Assembly: GCF_004362515.1 (NCBI RefSeq)
Contig: NZ_SNXU01000001.1
Coordinates: 1,054,001 to 1,118,000 of the forward strand
DNA length: 64,000 bases
Direction: 5' to 3'
Source: Actinokineospora alba
GTDB taxonomy: Bacteria > Actinomycetota > Actinomycetes > Mycobacteriales > Pseudonocardiaceae
Under the pieces are notes generated by a model. That model was given only the letters and a program-made list of their open reading frames with translations. It was not told where the DNA came from and did no database searches. Positions 1 to 8,115 of the stretch are shown piece by piece. The first letter of the stretch is position 1; each line of letters starts with the position of its first letter. Position numbers and translations under genes: made by a program.

Positions 1-1
1 G

Positions 2-1228
2 ACCATGAGCATGTCGGTTGACCAGCTCAACCCGCCGTCGTGGGGCCTGGACCGAGTCGACCAGCAGTCCCTGCCGCTGAACCAGAAGTACTCGTACTCG
101 ACGACCGCGTCGAACGTGAACGCGTACATCATCGACACCGGCATCAACCTCACCCACTCCGACTTCGGCGGGCGCGCGGTCAGCGGCCGCGACACGGTCG
201 ACCACGACGCCGACGCCACCGACTGCCAGGGCCACGGCACGCACGTGGCGGGCACCGTCGGCGGCGGCGCGTACGGCCTCGCCAAGGGCGTCAAGCTGAT
301 CGCCGTGCGGGTGCTGAACTGCCAGGGCTCCGGCACCAACGCCGGTGTCATCGCGGGCATCGACTGGGTGACGGCCAACCACGTCAAGCCCGCTGTCGCG
401 AACATGAGCCTCGGCGGCGGCGCGTCCACCACCCTCGACGACGCGGTGCGCCGCTCCGTCGCCGCGGGCGTCAGCTACGCGGTCGCGTCGGGCAACTCCA
501 ACGCCAACGCGTGCAACTACTCGCCCGCCCGGGTCGCGGAGGCCCTGTCGGTCAACGCGAGCGACAGCGCCGACGCGCGCGCGTCGTTCTCCAACTACGG
601 CACCTGCACCGACCTGTTCGCGCCCGGCGTGAGCATCAAGTCGGCGTGGATCGGCGGCAGCGCGGCCACCAACACGATCAGCGGCACCTCGATGGCCTCC
701 CCGCACGTCGCGGGCGCCATCGCGCTGTACCTGGCGGCCAACCCGTCGGCGAGCCCGGCCACCGTGCACAGCGCCATCGTGAACGCGGCCACCGCGGGCA
801 AGATCACCAACCCGGGCACCGGATCGGCGAACAAGCTGCTCTTCACCGGCACCGGCGGCACCGAGCCCCCGCCGCCCACCGGCTGCGCGGCGGTCACCAA
901 CGGCACCGACGTCAACATCCCGGACAACACCACCGTGAGCAGCTCGATCACCATCTCGGGCTGCAGCAGCACCCCGTCGACGGCCGCCACCATCGCGGTG
1001 GACATCCGCCACACCTGGCGCGGTGACCTGGTCATCGACGTCGTCGCCCCGGATGGCACCGCGTACCGGCTGAAGAACTCGAGCTCGAGCGACTCGGCCG
1101 ACAACGTGATCACCACCTACACCGCCAACCTGTCGTCGGAGGTGGCCAACGGCACCTGGAAGCTGCAGGTCCGGGACGCCTACACCTACGACACCGGCTA
1201 CATCAACAGCTGGACGCTCGACCTGTAG
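2..1228 (+). CDS. Secreted subtilisin-like serine protease (S8) with C-terminal P domain, 5'-truncated by window edge
   Basis: Extracellular endopeptidase. The catalytic triad is readable: Asp (codon 134-136, IIDTG), His (codon 233-235, GHGTHVAGT) and Ser (codon 689-691, SGTSMASPHVAG), with the oxyanion Asn in ASGNSN. After a short Pro-rich linker (EPPPPTG) comes a proprotein-convertase P/Homo-B type beta-sandwich ending in NSWTLDL. The reading frame is open to the first bases, and the ATG at position 5 aligns with the end of the propeptide of the downstream paralogue. The signal peptide and I9 propeptide must therefore lie upstream of the window, and this ATG is not the true start. The next gene is a tandem paralogue in the same orientation. 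Family and fold are clear; the substrate is unknown. Confidence 0.93.
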   Translation, partial: TMSMSVDQLNPPSWGLDRVDQQSLPLNQKYSYSTTASNVNAYIIDTGINLTHSDFGGRAVSGRDTVDHDADATDCQGHGTHVAGTVGGGAYGLAKGVKLIAVRVLNCQGSGTNAGVIAGIDWVTANHVKPAVANMSLGGGASTTLDDAVRRSVAAGVSYAVASGNSNANACNYSPARVAEALSVNASDSADARASFSNYGTCTDLFAPGVSIKSAWIGGSAATNTISGTSMASPHVAGAIALYLAANPSASPATVHSAIVNAATAGKITNPGTGSANKLLFTGTGGTEPPPPTGCAAVTNGTDVNIPDNTTVSSSITISGCSSTPSTAATIAVDIRHTWRGDLVIDVVAPDGTAYRLKNSSSSDSADNVITTYTANLSSEVANGTWKLQVRDAYTYDTGYINSWTLDL

Positions 1229-1303
1229 GCCCTGAGCTCCGGTCGGCTCCTCCCTGCTGGGGGCCGACCGGGGGCCTGAGTCCGGCAAGGCCCGTTTCAC
1301 ACG

Positions 1304-1335
1304 CCGGGCGCGGCAATCAGCCGCGCCCGGTTTTT
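1304..1335 (+). terminator. Rho-independent terminator after first S8 protease
   Basis: Perfect 11-bp GC stem (CCGGGCGCGGC / GCCGCGCCCGG) with a 5-nt loop, followed directly by TTTTT. A second, weaker inverted repeat (CCGGTCGGC / GCCGACCGG) precedes it at 1239-1271. The terminator separates the two tandem protease genes, so the second needs its own promoter. Confidence 0.85.
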
Positions 1336-1488
1336 ACCCTTTCCCAGCTCGACGCCATCCGTCCAGGTCACGCCGGTGTGCCCGAATGGCCCAGGATGAT
1401 CGTCGGTTACCCCTCGCTCAGCGCGGCTCTAGCGTCCGCGGTCGACGCCTGTCCCCTGCAAAGCAGGCGCGCCAGCGAGGGAGCTTTC

Positions 1489-3012
1489 ATGAACGTTCTC
1501 GTGAAGATGGGCGCGGTGGCGGCCTGCGCGGCCATCGCCACCACGGCCGCGGGGTTATCCGCGCAAGCGGAGCCGTCCGCCGAAGCCCAGTACATCGTCG
1601 TCCTCAAGTCCGACGGCGCCCGCCAGTCCTCCGCGGACGCGGCCGCCGCACTGACCGCCCGGCACGGCGGAAAGGTCGAACGCACCTACTCCGCGGCCCT
1701 GCACGGGTTCGCCGCGGCGATGACCGACCGGCAGGCCCGGCGGCTCGCCGCCGACCCCGCGGTCGCCTACGTCGAGGCCGACCAGGTTGTGCGCACGACC
1801 ACCGACCAGCTGAACCCGCCATCGTGGGGCACGGACCGGGTCGACCAGCGGGCCCTGCCGCTGGACCAGAAGTACGCGTACTCGACCACCGCGTCGAACG
1901 TGACCGCGTACGTGCTCGACACCGGCATCACCATCACCCACGAGGACTTCGGCGGCCGCGCGGTGCACGGCCGCGACACCGTGGACAACGACAACGACTC
2001 CAGCGACTGCAACGGCCACGGCACGCACGTCGCCGGAACCGTGGGCGGCACCAAGTACGGCCTCGCCAAGGGCGTGAAGCTGGTCGGGGTGAAGGTGTTC
2101 GGCTGCGACTCGGGCAGCACCAACACCGCCATCATCGCCGGGATCGACTGGGTGACGGCGAACGCGGTCAAGCCCGCCGTGGCGAACCTGAGCCTGGGCG
2201 GCGGCAAGTCGCAGGCGATGAACGACGCGGTGCAGCGGCTGATCGACTCCGGGGTGACCGCGGTCGTGTCCGCGGGCAACTCGAACGAGGACGCCTGCGG
2301 CAACTCGCCCGCCAGCCTGGCCACCGCCATCACCGTGGGCGCGTCCAACATCAACGACGCCCGGTGGCAGTACTCGAACTGGGGAACCTGCCTGGACCTG
2401 TTCGCCCCCGGCCAGGACATCCTGTCGGCGAAGTGGGGCACGACCAGCGGCTCGTTCTCGACCAGCGGCACCTCGATGGCCGCCCCACAGGTCGCGGGCG
2501 CGGCGGCGCTGTACCTGAGCGCGAACCCGCAGGCGACGAACCAGCAGGTCCGCGACGCCCTGGTCGGGGCGACCACGCCGAGCGTGCTCACCGCGATCGG
2601 CACGGGATCGCCGAACAAGCTGCTCTACATCGGGTCCGGCACCACCGAGCCCCCGCCGCCCACGGGCTGCGCGACGGTCACCAATTCCGCCGACCTCGCC
2701 ATCCCGGACGCCGGCGCGGCGGTGACCAGCCCGATCACTGTGTCCGGTTGCTCGGGAACGGCGTCGTCGACCAGCAAGGTCGCCGTGGACATCACCCACC
2801 CGTACCGCGGCGACCTGGTCATCGACCTGGTGGCGCCGGATGGCAGCAGCTACCGGCTCAAGGCATCGTCGAATGATTCCGGGGACAACGTGGTGCAGAC
2901 GTTCACCGTGAATGTCTCGTCGGAAGCCCGCAATGGTGTGTGGAAGCTCAAGGTGCAGGACATCTACCGTGCGGACACCGGCACCTTGAACAGCTGGAGC
3001 CTGACGCTCTAG
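1489..3012 (+). CDS. Secreted subtilisin-like serine protease (S8) with I9 propeptide and P domain
   Basis: A 507-residue preproprotease. Residues 1-27 form a signal peptide ending AQA. Residues about 34-101 are an inhibitor-I9 propeptide (starts QYIVVLK, ends YVEADQVV). The S8 domain covers about 110-385 with Asp144, His177 and Ser329 (SGTSMAAPQVAG; the usual His after Pro is Gln). The P domain is about 395-507. The ATG at 1489 is chosen over an upstream in-frame start at 1378 because it has a GAGGGAG ribosome-binding site and gives a proper signal peptide. It is a tandem duplicate of the preceding gene, very similar from the propeptide junction onward, linker included. It ends one base from the end of convergent truA. 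Confidence 0.93.
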   Translation: MNVLVKMGAVAACAAIATTAAGLSAQAEPSAEAQYIVVLKSDGARQSSADAAAALTARHGGKVERTYSAALHGFAAAMTDRQARRLAADPAVAYVEADQVVRTTTDQLNPPSWGTDRVDQRALPLDQKYAYSTTASNVTAYVLDTGITITHEDFGGRAVHGRDTVDNDNDSSDCNGHGTHVAGTVGGTKYGLAKGVKLVGVKVFGCDSGSTNTAIIAGIDWVTANAVKPAVANLSLGGGKSQAMNDAVQRLIDSGVTAVVSAGNSNEDACGNSPASLATAITVGASNINDARWQYSNWGTCLDLFAPGQDILSAKWGTTSGSFSTSGTSMAAPQVAGAAALYLSANPQATNQQVRDALVGATTPSVLTAIGTGSPNKLLYIGSGTTEPPPPTGCATVTNSADLAIPDAGAAVTSPITVSGCSGTASSTSKVAVDITHPYRGDLVIDLVAPDGSSYRLKASSNDSGDNVVQTFTVNVSSEARNGVWKLKVQDIYRADTGTLNSWSLTL

Positions 3013-3013
3013 G

Positions 3014-3862
3014 TCAGAGGGTGCGGACGTTGCGGGTCAGCGTCGCGCGCGTGGCCAGGTCCTCATCGGCGGGGTAGTCGACGCCGATGAGGGCCAGGCC
3101 GTGTGCGGGGGCCACGGTGATCGCGCTGGGGCGTTCGGTGGCGCTGAGCATGGAGGCGGGCCAGTCCGCGCCCTTGCGGCCCTCACCGACCGCGAGGAGG
3201 GCACCGACGAGGCTGCGGACCATCGAGTGGCAGAAGGCGTCCGCGGAGACCCAGGCCGCCAACAGGCCGTCGGATTCCCGCGTCCATTCCAACCGCTGCA
3301 ACTCACGGATCGTCGTGGCGCCCTCGCGGCGTTTGCAGAAGGCGACGAAGTTGTGTTCGCCCAGGAGTTTGCGCGATGCCTCGTTCAGGGCGTCCAGGTC
3401 CAGCTTGCGCGGCCAGGCGACCACGTGGCCTCGGCGCAGAGGGTCGGCGGACCAGGCCGTGTCACAGATTCGGTAGACGTAGTGCCTGCGCAGGGCGCCG
3501 AACCGCGCGTCGAACTCCGCGGGGACGCGCCGCATCGCGGTGACCCGCACGTCTGCGGGCAAGGCTCGGGCCAGCCTCAGGACCAAGGCGTCCGGGTCCG
3601 TTTCCGTCGGCAGATCCGCGTGCGCCACCTGGCCGGTCGCGTGCACCCCGGCGTCCGTGCGTCCCGCGACAGTCAGGCGGACGTCGTGGCGCAACACCAG
3701 CGACAGCGTGTCCTCCAGGACACCACACACCGTGCGCCGCTCGGGCTGGCGGGCCCAGCCGGAGAAGTCCGTGCCGTCGTAGGCGATGTCCAGGCGAATG
3801 CGGACGAGCCCGCCGCCCCCAGCGGGGGTGACGGGCTCGTCCGAGGTGTTCTGCGGTGTCAG
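3014..3862 (-). CDS. truA: tRNA pseudouridine(38-40) synthase TruA
   Basis: Isomerises U38-U40 of the tRNA anticodon stem-loop. The catalytic-Asp motif is visible (VAGRTDAGVHATGQVAH), as are the N-terminal IAYDGTDFSGWA strand and the C-terminal FCHSMVRSLVGAL. Start choice is unusual. The only conventional start in frame is a GTG at 3958, about 100 bases inside rplQ. Between it and the first conserved residues there is no ATG, GTG or TTG. A CTG at 3862 overlaps the rplQ stop as CTGA and has AAGGA seven bases upstream; it gives 282 residues, close to family size. I prefer the CTG start with translational coupling to rplQ, but this is inference. Last gene of the alpha operon. Confidence 0.88.
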   Translation of the reverse strand: MTPQNTSDEPVTPAGGGGLVRIRLDIAYDGTDFSGWARQPERRTVCGVLEDTLSLVLRHDVRLTVAGRTDAGVHATGQVAHADLPTETDPDALVLRLARALPADVRVTAMRRVPAEFDARFGALRRHYVYRICDTAWSADPLRRGHVVAWPRKLDLDALNEASRKLLGEHNFVAFCKRREGATTIRELQRLEWTRESDGLLAAWVSADAFCHSMVRSLVGALLAVGEGRKGADWPASMLSATERPSAITVAPAHGLALIGVDYPADEDLATRATLTRNVRTL

Positions 3863-4560
3863 GACTCGTCCTTGGCGGACTCGTCCGACTCCTCTTCCCG
3901 CTGCGACGGCGGCAGCTGGAAACCAGCGGCCTCCGCGGCCTCGGCGGTGGCGAACCACACCTCGGCGACCGTGCGGTCGTAGAAGGCGCTGTCCGGCACG
4001 TGGTACAGCATCGAGTCGGCGTTGCCCTTGATCGGGAAACCCTCCGGCTGCGAACCGTCCTCGAGCGGCAGGTGGCTGCCCTCGCCGTACGACTTGGTCT
4101 CCTCGGACACCTCAGTCGCCTCGACGTCAGCTGCCTTGTCGGCCTTCTTCGGCTTCTCGGCGAACTTGGTCTTGCGGGCGGCCTCGGCCTCCGCGGTGAC
4201 CGTCTTCTCGCTGATCAGCTCGATGACCGCCATGCTGGCGTTGTCGCCCTTGCGCGGCATGGTCTTCGTGATGCGCAGGTAGCCACCCGCGCGGTCGCTG
4301 AAGAACGGGCCGATCTCGACGCAGAGACGCTGCACGACGTCCTTGTCGCGGATCACCTTCATGATCTCGCGACGGTTGTGCAGGTCACCGCGCTTGGCCT
4401 TGGTGATCAGCTTCTCCGCGAACGGACGCAGCCGACGAGCCTTGGCCTCAGTGGTCTTGATCCGGCCGTGCTGGAACAGCGCGGTGGCCAGGTTGGCCAG
4501 AATCAGCCGCTCGTGGGCCGGGCCCCCGCCGAGACGGGCGCCCTTGGTTGGGGTGGGCAT
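3859..4560 (-). CDS. rplQ: 50S ribosomal protein L17 with C-terminal extension domain
   Basis: Large-subunit protein near the peptide exit region. Residues 1-118 are canonical L17 (starts MPTPTKGARLGG, includes HERLILANLATALF). The protein is 233 residues, about twice the bacterial norm. After a charged linker, residues about 158-221 form an extra domain (LEDGSQPEGFPIKGNADS ... FYDRTVAEVWFATAE ... GFQLPPSQR), then an acidic tail. The same domain ends L4 in this window. I recall it in actinobacterial annotation as the 'sunset' domain; its function is unknown to me. It lies between rpoA and truA in the alpha operon and its stop overlaps the proposed truA CTG. Confidence 0.95.
   Translation of the reverse strand: MPTPTKGARLGGGPAHERLILANLATALFQHGRIKTTEAKARRLRPFAEKLITKAKRGDLHNRREIMKVIRDKDVVQRLCVEIGPFFSDRAGGYLRITKTMPRKGDNASMAVIELISEKTVTAEAEAARKTKFAEKPKKADKAADVEATEVSEETKSYGEGSHLPLEDGSQPEGFPIKGNADSMLYHVPDSAFYDRTVAEVWFATAEAAEAAGFQLPPSQREEESDESAKDES
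3898..4065 (-). repeat. Dispersed coding repeat, copy A (L17 C-terminal domain)
   Basis: This 168-bp coding segment aligns without gaps to 21793-21960 in rplD. I count about 151/168 identical bases and 50/56 identical residues, including a 42-bp run of identity. The rest of the two genes is unrelated, so this is a shared module rather than gene paralogy. Confidence 0.9.
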
Positions 4561-4611
4561 TCCTTGCTCCTTGTGGAATTCCGCTGCTCAGCCAGTCCGG
4601 AATGGACTGGA

Positions 4612-5661
4612 TCAGAGCTGCTCCGTCTCTGCGTAGTCCTGGCCGTCGTCGTTGCCGGTGTCCGCGCCTTCCGACCAGCCGTCGGAGGCGTAGTCCGCCG
4701 CGGCAGCCGTCGGGTCGAACCCGGGAGGGCTGTCCTTGAGCGCGAGACCGAGGCCGACGAGCTTCATCTTGACCTCGTCGATCGACTTCGCACCGAAGTT
4801 GCGGATGTCCAGCAGGTCCGCCTCGCTGCGCGAGACAAGCTCACCCACGGTGTGGATGCCCTCGCGCTTGAGGCAGTTGTAGGAACGCACCGTCAGGTCG
4901 AGGTCCTCGATCGGCATCGCGTAGGCGGCGATGGTGTCGGCCTCCTGCGGCGACGGGCCGATCTCGATGCCCTCGGCGTCGATGTTCAGCTCGCGGGCGA
5001 GACCGAACAGCTCGACCAGCGTCTTGCCCGCGGACGCCACGGCGTCGCGCGGGGTGATCGACGGCTTGGTCTCGACGTCGAGAACGAGCTTGTCGAAGTC
5101 GGTCCGCTGCTCGACACGGGTGGCCTCGACCTTGTACGTCACCTTGAGGACCGGCGAGTAGATCGAGTCGACCGGGATCCGGCCGATCTCGGCGCCTGCC
5201 TGCTTGTTCTGCACGGCCGGGACGTAGCCGCGACCGCGCTCGACAACGAGCTCGATCTCCAGCTTGCCCTTGCCGTTCAGCGTGGCGATGTGCAGGTCGG
5301 GGTTGTGCACCGTGACACCGGCGGGAGGAACGATGTCCCCCGCGGTGACCTCACCGGGTCCCTGCTTGCGCAGGTACATCGTCACCGGCTCGTCCTCCTC
5401 CGAGGAGACGACAAGCTCCTTGAGGTTGAGGATGACGTCGGTGACGTCCTCTTTGACGCCCGGAACCGTGGTGAACTCGTGCAGCACACCGTCGATGCGG
5501 ATGCTGGTCACCGAGGCGCCGGGGATCGAGGAGAGCAGCGTGCGCCGGATCGAGTTGCCGAGCGTGTAGCCGAAGCCGGGCTCGAGGGGCTCGATGACGA
5601 AGCGGGAGCGGGTCTCGTTGACCGGCTCCTCAGCCAGGGTGGGTCGCTGTGAGATGAGCAC
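4612..5661 (-). CDS. rpoA: DNA-directed RNA polymerase subunit alpha
   Basis: 349-residue scaffold for polymerase assembly. The N-terminal dimerisation domain (about 1-235) contains EPGFGYTLGNSIRRTLLSS. The C-terminal HhH domain (about 255-325) contains LTVRSYNCLKREGIHTVGEL and RNFGAKSIDEV, which contact UP-element DNA and activators. An acidic, disordered tail follows. It lies between rpsD and rplQ in the standard alpha-operon order. A strong hairpin at 5719-5746 separates it from rpsD, so its level may be set partly apart from the upstream ribosomal genes. Confidence 0.98.
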   Translation of the reverse strand: MLISQRPTLAEEPVNETRSRFVIEPLEPGFGYTLGNSIRRTLLSSIPGASVTSIRIDGVLHEFTTVPGVKEDVTDVILNLKELVVSSEEDEPVTMYLRKQGPGEVTAGDIVPPAGVTVHNPDLHIATLNGKGKLEIELVVERGRGYVPAVQNKQAGAEIGRIPVDSIYSPVLKVTYKVEATRVEQRTDFDKLVLDVETKPSITPRDAVASAGKTLVELFGLARELNIDAEGIEIGPSPQEADTIAAYAMPIEDLDLTVRSYNCLKREGIHTVGELVSRSEADLLDIRNFGAKSIDEVKMKLVGLGLALKDSPPGFDPTAAAADYASDGWSEGADTGNDDGQDYAETEQL

Positions 5662-5718
5662 TTCTTGGTTCTTCCTTCCCGAGGACGCCCGCTATTTGAC
5701 GTCACTGAAATGGGATAA

Positions 5719-5746
5719 CGGGCCGGCGGCATTGGCCGCCGGCCCG
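5719..5746 (-). terminator. Intercistronic hairpin between rpsD and rpoA
   Basis: Perfect 12-bp stem (CGGGCCGGCGGC / GCCGCCGGCCCG) with an ATTG loop, eight bases after the rpsD stop. On the minus strand it is followed by TTATCCCATTT, so it could be a partial terminator or a processing/stability element inside the alpha operon. Confidence 0.55.
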
Positions 5747-5753
5747 GTCACGA

Positions 5754-6359
5754 TTACTTCGAGTAGTACTCGACGATGAGCTGTTCGGTCACCGGAACGT
5801 CGATCTGCGCGCGCTCGGGGAGCTGGTGCACCAGGATCCGGAGGTTGGACTGCACGACCTGCAGCCAACCCGGGATCGGGCGGTCACCGAAGGACTCCTT
5901 GGCGGCCACGAACGGGAGGGTGCCCAGCGACTTCGGCTTGACGTCGATGATGTCGAACTTCGACACCTGGTAGCTGGGGATGTTCACCTTCTTGCCGTTC
6001 ACCAGGAAGTGAGCGTGGCTCACGAGCTGGCGGGCCTGGCGGCGCGTGCGGGCGAGGCCCGCACGGTAGACCACGTTGTCCAGACGCGATTCGAGCAGCT
6101 GGAGCAGGACCTCACCGGTCTTGCCCTCGCGGCGAACCGCCTCTTCGTAGTACTTGCGGAACTGACGCTCGAGGACGCCGTAGGTGTAGCGCGCCTTCTG
6201 CTTCTCCTGCAGCTGGAGCAGGTACTCGCTCTCCTTGATCCGACCGCGGCCGTGCTGGCCGGGCGGGTAAGGACGACGCTCGAATGCCTGGTCTCCGCCG
6301 ACAAGGTCGACCTTGAGCCGACGCGAGATGCGGGTCGCGGGGCCGGTGTAGCGTGCCAT
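5754..6359 (-). CDS. rpsD: 30S ribosomal protein S4
   Basis: 201-residue primary 16S rRNA-binding protein that nucleates the 5' domain of the small subunit. It has the N-terminal helical domain (MARYTGPATRISRRL) and an S4 RNA-binding fold around RLDNVVYRAGLARTRRQARQ and VNGKKVNIPSYQVSKFDII. It lacks the four-Cys zinc knuckle found in some S4 proteins. Second to last ribosomal gene of the alpha operon, downstream of rpsK. Confidence 0.98.
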   Translation of the reverse strand: MARYTGPATRISRRLKVDLVGGDQAFERRPYPPGQHGRGRIKESEYLLQLQEKQKARYTYGVLERQFRKYYEEAVRREGKTGEVLLQLLESRLDNVVYRAGLARTRRQARQLVSHAHFLVNGKKVNIPSYQVSKFDIIDVKPKSLGTLPFVAAKESFGDRPIPGWLQVVQSNLRILVHQLPERAQIDVPVTEQLIVEYYSK

Positions 6360-6382
6360 CTCTTCTTACTCCTCCCCGTTCC

Positions 6383-6790
6383 TCAGACCCGGCGCCGCTT
6401 GGGCGGGCGGCAGCCGTTGTGAGGCTGCGGGGTCACGTCCTGAATGGTGCCGACCTCGAGGCCCGCCGCCTGCAGCGAGCGGATCGCGGTCTCCCGGCCG
6501 GAGCCGGGGCCCTTGACGAACACGTCGACCTTCTTGACGCCGTGCTCGGCGGCCTTGCGGGCCGCGTTCTCGGCGGCCATCTGGGCGGCGAACGGCGTCG
6601 ACTTACGAGAGCCCTTGAAACCGACGTGGCCGGACGAGGCCCACGCGATGACAGCACCGGTCGGGTCCGTGATGGACACGATGGTGTTGTTGAAGGTGCT
6701 CTTGATGTGAGCGTGGCCGTGCGTGATGTTCTTCTTTTCCTTGCGCCGGACCTTTTTGACTCCGGCGCCGGTACGCGACTTCGGTGGCAT
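6383..6790 (-). CDS. rpsK: 30S ribosomal protein S11
   Basis: 135-residue platform protein contacting 16S rRNA helices and mRNA near the exit region. Diagnostic segments are GHAHIKSTFNNTIVSITDPTG, VKGPGSGRETAIRSL and the basic C-terminus PPKRRRV. The N-terminus is basic (KVRRKEKKN). A 194-base gap lies between it and rpsM, longer than usual for this pair; it contains no gene I can support. Confidence 0.98.
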   Translation of the reverse strand: MPPKSRTGAGVKKVRRKEKKNITHGHAHIKSTFNNTIVSITDPTGAVIAWASSGHVGFKGSRKSTPFAAQMAAENAARKAAEHGVKKVDVFVKGPGSGRETAIRSLQAAGLEVGTIQDVTPQPHNGCRPPKRRRV

Positions 6791-6984
6791 GTCTCTGGGT
6801 TTCTCCTAGCTGCTTCGCGAGGTGGTGATGACTGGAGCTGCGTGCCGGATTCGAGTTCCGGCGTCCGTGTAGAGGTCGCGCAGTGCAGCCGGACGGGCGC
6901 ACTTGGGCGCGACCATGAGGGCCACGAATGGCCTGTTGCGTCGCCTCTGTGGAACAACGGCGACCACGGTCTCGCAGCTCTTGC

Positions 6985-7365
6985 TCACTTCTTTCCGGCC
7001 TTCTTCTTGCCGGCGACCGTCTTCTTCGGGCCCTTGCGGGTACGGGCGTTGGTCTTCGTCCGCTGACCGCGGACGGGCAGACCGCGGCGCCACCGCAGGC
7101 CCTCGTAGCAGCCGATTTCGATCTTCCGGCGGATGTCGGCCTGAACCTCACGGCGCAGGTCACCCTCGACCTTGAAGTTCTCTTCGATGTATTCACGAAG
7201 TTTGACGAGCTCGTCGTCGGACAAGTCCTTGACGCGCAGGTCCGGGCTGATCTCGGTGGCGACCAGGAGCTCCTTGGAGCGGGTCCGGCCGATACCGAAG
7301 ATGTAGGTCAGCGCGATCTCCATCCGCTTTTCGCGGGGGAGGTCTACGCCGGCGAGTCGTGCCAT
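6985..7365 (-). CDS. rpsM: 30S ribosomal protein S13
   Basis: 126-residue head protein that contacts L5/L31 across the subunit interface and P-site tRNA. It starts MARLAGVDLPREKR, has the LTYIFGIGRTRSKELL helix-turn-helix segment, and ends in a Lys/Arg-rich tail (RGLPVRGQRTKTNARTRKG) that touches tRNA. Follows rpmJ in the alpha operon. Confidence 0.98.
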   Translation of the reverse strand: MARLAGVDLPREKRMEIALTYIFGIGRTRSKELLVATEISPDLRVKDLSDDELVKLREYIEENFKVEGDLRREVQADIRRKIEIGCYEGLRWRRGLPVRGQRTKTNARTRKGPKKTVAGKKKAGKK

Positions 7366-7541
7366 GTCGGCGGTTTCTCCTCTGATTCGTCTTCAGGTCT
7401 GCTCCCCTACCGCCCTGAGACCGACTCGATGGTCTCAAGACCCGGCCTGAAGTCCGGGCGTGAACCAGGTCCGTCTGACCTGGCAGGTGCGGGAAGTTCG
7501 TCTGTGTAGCTGTCGTCGTCCGAACTACGACGGGGAACTGC

Positions 7542-7655
7542 TCAGCCCTGGCGCTGCTTGTGGCGCAGGTTCTCGCAGATCACCATGACCCGGCCGTGAC
7601 GGCGGATCACCTTGCACTTGTCGCAGATCTTCTTGACGCTCGGGTTGACCTTCAC
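7542..7655 (-). CDS. rpmJ: 50S ribosomal protein L36
   Basis: 37-residue zinc-binding protein of the large subunit, starting at a GTG with AGGAGAAAG upstream. The sequence begins MKVNPSVKKICDKCKVIRR. The metal site is intact (CDKC, then Cys27 and His32 of CENLRH), making it the C+ zinc-dependent form. It sits between infA and rpsM as expected. Confidence 0.96.
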   Translation of the reverse strand: MKVNPSVKKICDKCKVIRRHGRVMVICENLRHKQRQG

Positions 7656-7738
7656 GTCTGCTTTCTCCTGCTTCGGCCGCGTGCCCCCGAGAAGCCGAGG
7701 GCACCGATAGTGGCATCCCAGTCAGAGCGACTGGGGAG

Positions 7739-7960
7739 TCACTTGTAGCGGTAGACGATGCGGCCGCGGGACAGGTCGTAGGGCGAAAGCTCTACGACGA
7801 CCCGGTCCTCAGGCAAGATACGGATGTAGTGCTGCCGCATCTTGCCGCTGATGTGCGCGAGAACCTTGTGGCCGTTCTCCAACTCGACGCGGAACATCGC
7901 GTTGGGGAGTGGCTCGACCACGCGGCCTTCGACCTCGATGGCCCCGTCCTTCTTGCCCAT
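7739..7960 (-). CDS. infA: Translation initiation factor IF-1
   Basis: 73-residue OB-fold factor that blocks the ribosomal A site during initiation. The sequence runs MGKKDGAIEVEGRVVEPLP to SRGRIVYRYK, with the conserved HISGKMRQHYIRILPED core. The ATG at 7960 has GGAGGA just upstream. It is the first gene of the alpha operon, with its own candidate promoter about 120 bases upstream. Confidence 0.98.
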   Translation of the reverse strand: MGKKDGAIEVEGRVVEPLPNAMFRVELENGHKVLAHISGKMRQHYIRILPEDRVVVELSPYDLSRGRIVYRYK

Positions 7961-8077
7961 GTCCTCCGCGTTTCGTGACGTGTTGACTTTGCATCGACGG
8001 GCATGACACACGGCGACGACCTGCACCACTGAGTGACACGCACGGCGAAACCGGCACTCGAATAGTGCCAGCGGTCA

Positions 8078-8106
8078 AGTGTACGCGCCGGTCACTTGGC
8101 GCCCAA
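8078..8106 (-). promoter_or_regulatory. Candidate SigA-type promoter for infA / alpha operon
   Basis: On the minus strand, TTGGGC and TACACT are separated by 17 bases, in the gap between the unrecognised gene and infA. This leaves a 5' leader of roughly 110 bases. Assigned by pattern only. Confidence 0.4.
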
Positions 8107-8115
8107 ATCGGGTCG

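Noticed and set aside
5..7. ATG near the left edge as the start of the first protease
   Set aside because: It aligns with the propeptide end of the paralogue; the gene continues upstream beyond the window.
3863..3958. GTG at 3958 as truA start
   Set aside because: It would place 32 non-conserved residues inside rplQ; the CTG overlapping the rplQ stop has better position and ribosome-binding site, although this is unproven.
3859..4560. Frameshift or mis-assembly as the cause of the long L17
   Set aside because: The extension is in frame, ends in the CTGA overlap with truA, and the same module ends L4 cleanly at a GTGA overlap.
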